Shown here one piece after another: positions 6,551 to 8,278 of a stretch of DNA of 8,278 nt. The first letter of the stretch is position 1, and every line of letters begins with the position of its first letter. The position numbers and the translations under genes are program-made. Source of the DNA: an uncultured Alphaproteobacteria bacterium. Its GTDB lineage: Bacteria; Pseudomonadota; Alphaproteobacteria; Reyranellales; Reyranellaceae. The DNA is taken from positions 1-8,278 of the forward strand of contig CAIYWM010000153.1 in NCBI GenBank assembly GCA_903929895.1, read 5' to 3'. The notes under the pieces were generated by a model, which searched no databases, had not been told where the DNA came from, and saw nothing but the letters and a program-made list of their open reading frames with translations.

Positions 6551-7588
6551 ATGAAATTGGGCCTGTCGATCGGCTACTCTGGGGCGCACCTCGATGTCCC
6601 GGTCAAGCTGGTGCAGCGCGCCGAGGAGCTGGGCTACGATTCGGTGTGGACCGCCGAGGCCTATGGCTCGGACGCCGTGACGCCGCTCGCCTACCTCGCC
6701 GCAGTGACGAAGCGCATCAAGCTCGGTACCGGCATCATGCAGCTCGCCGCCCGGACCCCAGCCAACGCCGCGATGTCGGCGGCAACGGTCGACGCCATGG
6801 CCGGCGGCGGCCGCTTCATCGCCGGTCTCGGCGTGTCGGGCCCACAGATCGTCGAGGGCTGGTACGGCCAGCCGTGGGGCAAGCCGTATTGGCGGGTCCG
6901 CGACTACGTGACGATCATGCGCAAGATCTTCCGGCGCGACGGGCCGGTCAGCCATGACGGCAAAGAGATCGCCCTGCCCTATGCCGGTCCCGGCGCGATG
7001 GGCATCGGCAAGCCGCTGAAGTCGATCCTGCACATGAACCCCGACCTGCCGATCTATCTGGCAACCGGCACCGAGACGATGGTCAAGCTGACAGCCGAGA
7101 TCGCCGACGGCTGGCTGCCCATGGGCTTCATGCCGGGCGCCATGGAGGAATACCGGCCGTGGCTCGAGGAGGGCTTCCGCCGGGCCGGCGACGGCAAGAG
7201 CCTGAAGAACTTCTCGGTCGTCGCCTCGGTCCACGTCCAGGTCGACGACGACGTCAGGGGGGCGCTGGCAAAACTCAAGCCGGAGGTCGCCCTGTATGTC
7301 GGCGGCATGGGCCACGAGACCAAGAACTTCCACAACGACATCATGGTGCGGCGCGGCTTCGGTGACGCGGCCAAGCGCATCCAAGAACTCTACCTCGCCA
7401 AGCGCAAGGACGAGGCCATCGCCGCGGTGCCCGACGAGTGGGTCGACATGAAGTCCCTGGTTGGGCCACCCGCCCGCATCCGCGAGCGTTACCGGGCGTG
7501 GGAGGATTGCGGCGCCGACACGATCAGCGTGCGGTCGCGCCAGCCCGAGGCGATCGAGGTGATGGCGCAGGCCGCGCGGCTCAACTGA
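6551..7588 (+). CDS. LLM-class F420-dependent oxidoreductase, Rv3520c-like (TIGR03559 type)
   Basis: A 345-residue luciferase-fold oxidoreductase that closely follows the mycobacterial Rv3520c pattern: MKLGLSIGYSG, SVWTAEAYGSDAVTPLAYLA (31-50), KLGTGIMQLAARTP (57-70), GGGRFIAGLGVSGPQIVEGWYG (85-106), KPYW (111-114), IGKPLKSI (152-159), LPIYLATG (166-173) and IADGWLPMGFMPG (184-196). Length and motif order match the TIGR03559 family, whose name implies F420 use; the substrate is not known. The start ATG is supported by AGGGGAGA about ten bases upstream and by the family N-terminus. It is the first gene of a plus-strand unit; the next LLM gene starts 10 bases after its stop. This is the most confidently placed subfamily member in the window, and no defect is seen. 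Confidence 0.94.
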   Translation: MKLGLSIGYSGAHLDVPVKLVQRAEELGYDSVWTAEAYGSDAVTPLAYLAAVTKRIKLGTGIMQLAARTPANAAMSAATVDAMAGGGRFIAGLGVSGPQIVEGWYGQPWGKPYWRVRDYVTIMRKIFRRDGPVSHDGKEIALPYAGPGAMGIGKPLKSILHMNPDLPIYLATGTETMVKLTAEIADGWLPMGFMPGAMEEYRPWLEEGFRRAGDGKSLKNFSVVASVHVQVDDDVRGALAKLKPEVALYVGGMGHETKNFHNDIMVRRGFGDAAKRIQELYLAKRKDEAIAAVPDEWVDMKSLVGPPARIRERYRAWEDCGADTISVRSRQPEAIEVMAQAARLN

Positions 7589-7598
7589 GGAAGAAACG

Positions 7599-8278
7599 AT
7601 GAAGATCGGAACATTCGCAACCTTCATGTCGCCGCTGGCAACGCCGAAGATGATCGGCGACTTCGGCCGGCGGGCCGAGGGTGCCGGCCTCGACTCGATC
7701 TGGATGGGCGAGCACGTCGCCCTGTTCGACCGCAACACCTACGGCTATCCCGGATCGAAGGACGGCCGCATCCCGGTCCCTGACGGCGGCGGCATGCTCG
7801 ACGTCACGGCGACTTTCGGCTTCCTCGCGGCCTCGACAAAGACGCTGCGCTTCGGCACCGGCGTCGCGCTGGTGCCGCAGCGCAACCCGATCTACACGGC
7901 CAAGGAGATGGTGACGCTCGACTGGCTGTCGGACGGCCGCCTCGACTTCGGCATCGGCGTCGGCTGGAACAAGGAAGAGGTCGAAGCCTGCGGCTATCGC
8001 TGGGAAGATCGCGGCAAGCGCTGCGACGAGTTCCTGGAGGTGATGCGGCGCCTGTGGACCGAGCCGGTGGTCGACTTCGCCGGCAAATGGGTGAAGTTCG
8101 AGACGCTGCGCCTCGATCCCAAGCCGATCCAGAAGCCACACATCCCGATCGTCGTCGGCGGCTATGCTGATGCCGCCTTCAACCGCGCCGTCCGATTCGG
8201 TGCCGGCTGGTATGGCTTCAACCTCGACCCGGCCCGGACCAAGGGCATGCTCGCCAAGCTCGACGAGGCGTTCACTCG
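7599..8278 (+). CDS. LLM-class oxidoreductase, TIGR03619 type, partial (3' end outside window)
   Basis: The reading frame starts at the ATG at 7599 (GAGGAAG seven bases upstream) and stays open to the window edge, giving 226 residues; no stop has been reached, so the C-terminus is missing only because the window ends. Landmarks: MKIGTFATFM, SIWMGEHVALF (33-43) with the E38-H39 pair, LRFGTGVALVPQ (83-94), SDGRLDFGIGVGWN (111-124), DPKP (173-176), PIVVGGYADAA (183-193) and GAGWYGFNLDP (201-211). These place it with TIGR03619-like F420-dependent enzymes, of which 280-300 residues is usual, so about 60-75 residues are probably missing. It follows the Rv3520c-like gene by 10 bases and is surely co-transcribed with it. 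Substrate unknown. Confidence 0.92.
   Translation, partial: MKIGTFATFMSPLATPKMIGDFGRRAEGAGLDSIWMGEHVALFDRNTYGYPGSKDGRIPVPDGGGMLDVTATFGFLAASTKTLRFGTGVALVPQRNPIYTAKEMVTLDWLSDGRLDFGIGVGWNKEEVEACGYRWEDRGKRCDEFLEVMRRLWTEPVVDFAGKWVKFETLRLDPKPIQKPHIPIVVGGYADAAFNRAVRFGAGWYGFNLDPARTKGMLAKLDEAFT

Noticed and set aside
6518..7738. A long minus-strand frame of about 400 codons opposite the Rv3520c-like gene
   Set aside because: The opposite strand carries a complete family protein with a ribosome binding site. The antisense translation has no recognisable motif and is a composition shadow.
1..8278. CRISPR arrays, tRNA or rRNA genes, phage or defence genes
   Set aside because: No regularly spaced repeats, no cloverleaf or rRNA-like stretch, and no nuclease, phage or toxin-antitoxin motif was seen; coding density leaves almost no room.

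Overview
This is a GC-rich, densely coded bacterial window dominated by one protein superfamily. Of eight apparently intact or edge-truncated genes, seven encode luciferase-like monooxygenase (LLM) fold oxidoreductases, the group using coenzyme F420 or FMN. The eighth encodes a 6-phosphogluconate dehydrogenase of the short, NAD-type family. The rest is a decayed 2-oxoglutarate/Fe(II) oxygenase-like gene abutting a scrap of an IS630-type transposase. The base composition, the IS630 type and the oxygenase family fit an alphaproteobacterium, perhaps a Rhodospirillales- or Reyranella-like lineage. This is inferred from family resemblance only; there is no rRNA or other phylogenetic marker here.

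Layout: (A) On the minus strand, gnd (908-1906) is followed by an LLM gene (17-865). (B) Divergent from gnd across a 103-base gap are two tightly spaced plus-strand LLM genes (2010-2864, 2876-3946). (C) 3947-4651 holds debris: the N-terminal helix-turn-helix piece of an IS630 transposase on plus (3983-about 4160), then a broken TIGR02466-type oxygenase on minus (about 4190-4668) with a premature TAG, a frameshift and a missing 3' end. (D) On the minus strand, two LLM genes (5541-6491, then 4652-5536) sit 4 bases apart and run into the broken oxygenase, so that gene was probably the last member of their operon. (E) Across a 59-base divergent gap with a good extended -10 element, two more LLM genes run on plus (6551-7588, then 7599 to the window edge).

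The seven LLM proteins belong to at least four subfamilies: three Rv2161c/TIGR03619-like, one TIGR03620-like, one Rv3520c/TIGR03559-like, one resembling methylenetetrahydromethanopterin reductase annotations, and one unassigned. They are therefore not a recent tandem duplication. Their close packing suggests an accessory island for reductive or oxidative transformation of unknown organic substrates. No F420 biosynthesis gene, transporter, regulator or dedicated flavin reductase is visible, so cofactor and substrates are unknown. The neighbouring 6-phosphogluconate dehydrogenase is a candidate reductant source or may simply be a housekeeping neighbour.
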